Assembly (NCBI GenBank): GCA_037577475.1 | Contig: JBAGJB010000145.1 | Span: 1 to 64,000, forward strand | Direction: 5' to 3' | DNA length: 64,000 bases | Source of the DNA: Chaunax sp. Z400 | Lineage: Eukaryota > Chordata > Actinopteri > Lophiiformes > Chaunacidae | Shown here: positions 63,991-64,000 of the stretch, piece by piece | Position numbering within the stretch: position 1 is the first letter of the stretch | Layout: every line of letters begins with the position of its first letter | Position numbers and translations under genes: made by a program | The notes under the pieces: model-generated | Databases searched by the model: none | What the model saw: only the letters and a program-made list of their open reading frames with translations | What the model was told of the DNA's origin: nothing

Positions 63991-64000
63991 AATTTGGCAG

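Larger units (their letters stand above)
60797..64000 (+). repeat. Right copy of the ~3.2-kb direct repeat
   Basis: Matches 1-3222 with an offset of 60796 up to about 1772, 60777 after the 19-bp deletion, and 60778 after the extra T. It starts abruptly at AGACAGACGAATGACTGC, which coincides with base 1 of the window only because copy 1 is cut there, so 60797 is not necessarily a real boundary. Confidence 0.97.

Noticed and set aside
1..64000. Circular molecule (plasmid or mitochondrial) explaining the identical ends
   Set aside because: Content is nuclear satellite and transposon debris without replication or organelle genes, and the window edges are arbitrary.

Overview
The window looks like a piece of a teleost fish nuclear genome, mostly non-coding and dominated by satellite DNA. 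The inference rests on the transposon mix: a tRNA-derived SINE, a second V-SINE/DANA-like SINE, a degenerate restriction-like-endonuclease (RLE) LINE, and remnants of a Tc1-like transposase, an L2/Rex-like LINE and a retroviral-type integrase. No intact host protein gene could be supported. All the long open frames lie in tandem repeats whose units happen to lack stops on one strand, or in broken transposons.

Layout. 1-3222 is a transposon-rich flank that returns almost unchanged at 60797-64000, a direct repeat about 60.78 kb apart. 3396-4460 is an AT-rich minisatellite with a dispersed repeat and a GA/GATA microsatellite inside. 4460-5282 holds nothing recognisable. 5283-53702 is one large composite satellite locus. 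53702-59932 is a mosaic of dispersed repeats around a broken minus-strand RLE LINE. 59933-60796 holds nothing recognisable.

The satellite locus is built from three modules, always in the same orientation. P is an ~870-bp non-repetitive cassette (six copies) resembling a Pol II promoter: inverted CCAAT, two ETS-type sites, a palindrome, a perfect CRE and a TATA box. A is an array of ~35-bp units, about 33-34 kb in all. H is an array of 7-bp units (ATANNAC), about 8.8 kb in all. The order is A1-P1-A2-H1-A3-P2-A4-P3-A5-H2-A6-P4-A7-P5-A8-P6-A9-H3. Three super-units of P, long A and H can be read, with A growing from 1.7 to 4.8 to 25 kb. The TATA box of P points into the A array each time, so long satellite transcripts are possible; this is inference from sequence only.

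The locus records its own history. A block of about 6 kb was duplicated ~9.8-10.1 kb downstream, and the changes in offset along it match whole repeat units (+70, +7, -7, +14), one 249-bp SINE and a single base. P5 looks like a crossover product between P3/P6-type and P4-type cassettes. A9 holds higher-order repeats, a 13.8-kb-spaced duplicate block, and a ~154-bp non-satellite passenger in three copies.
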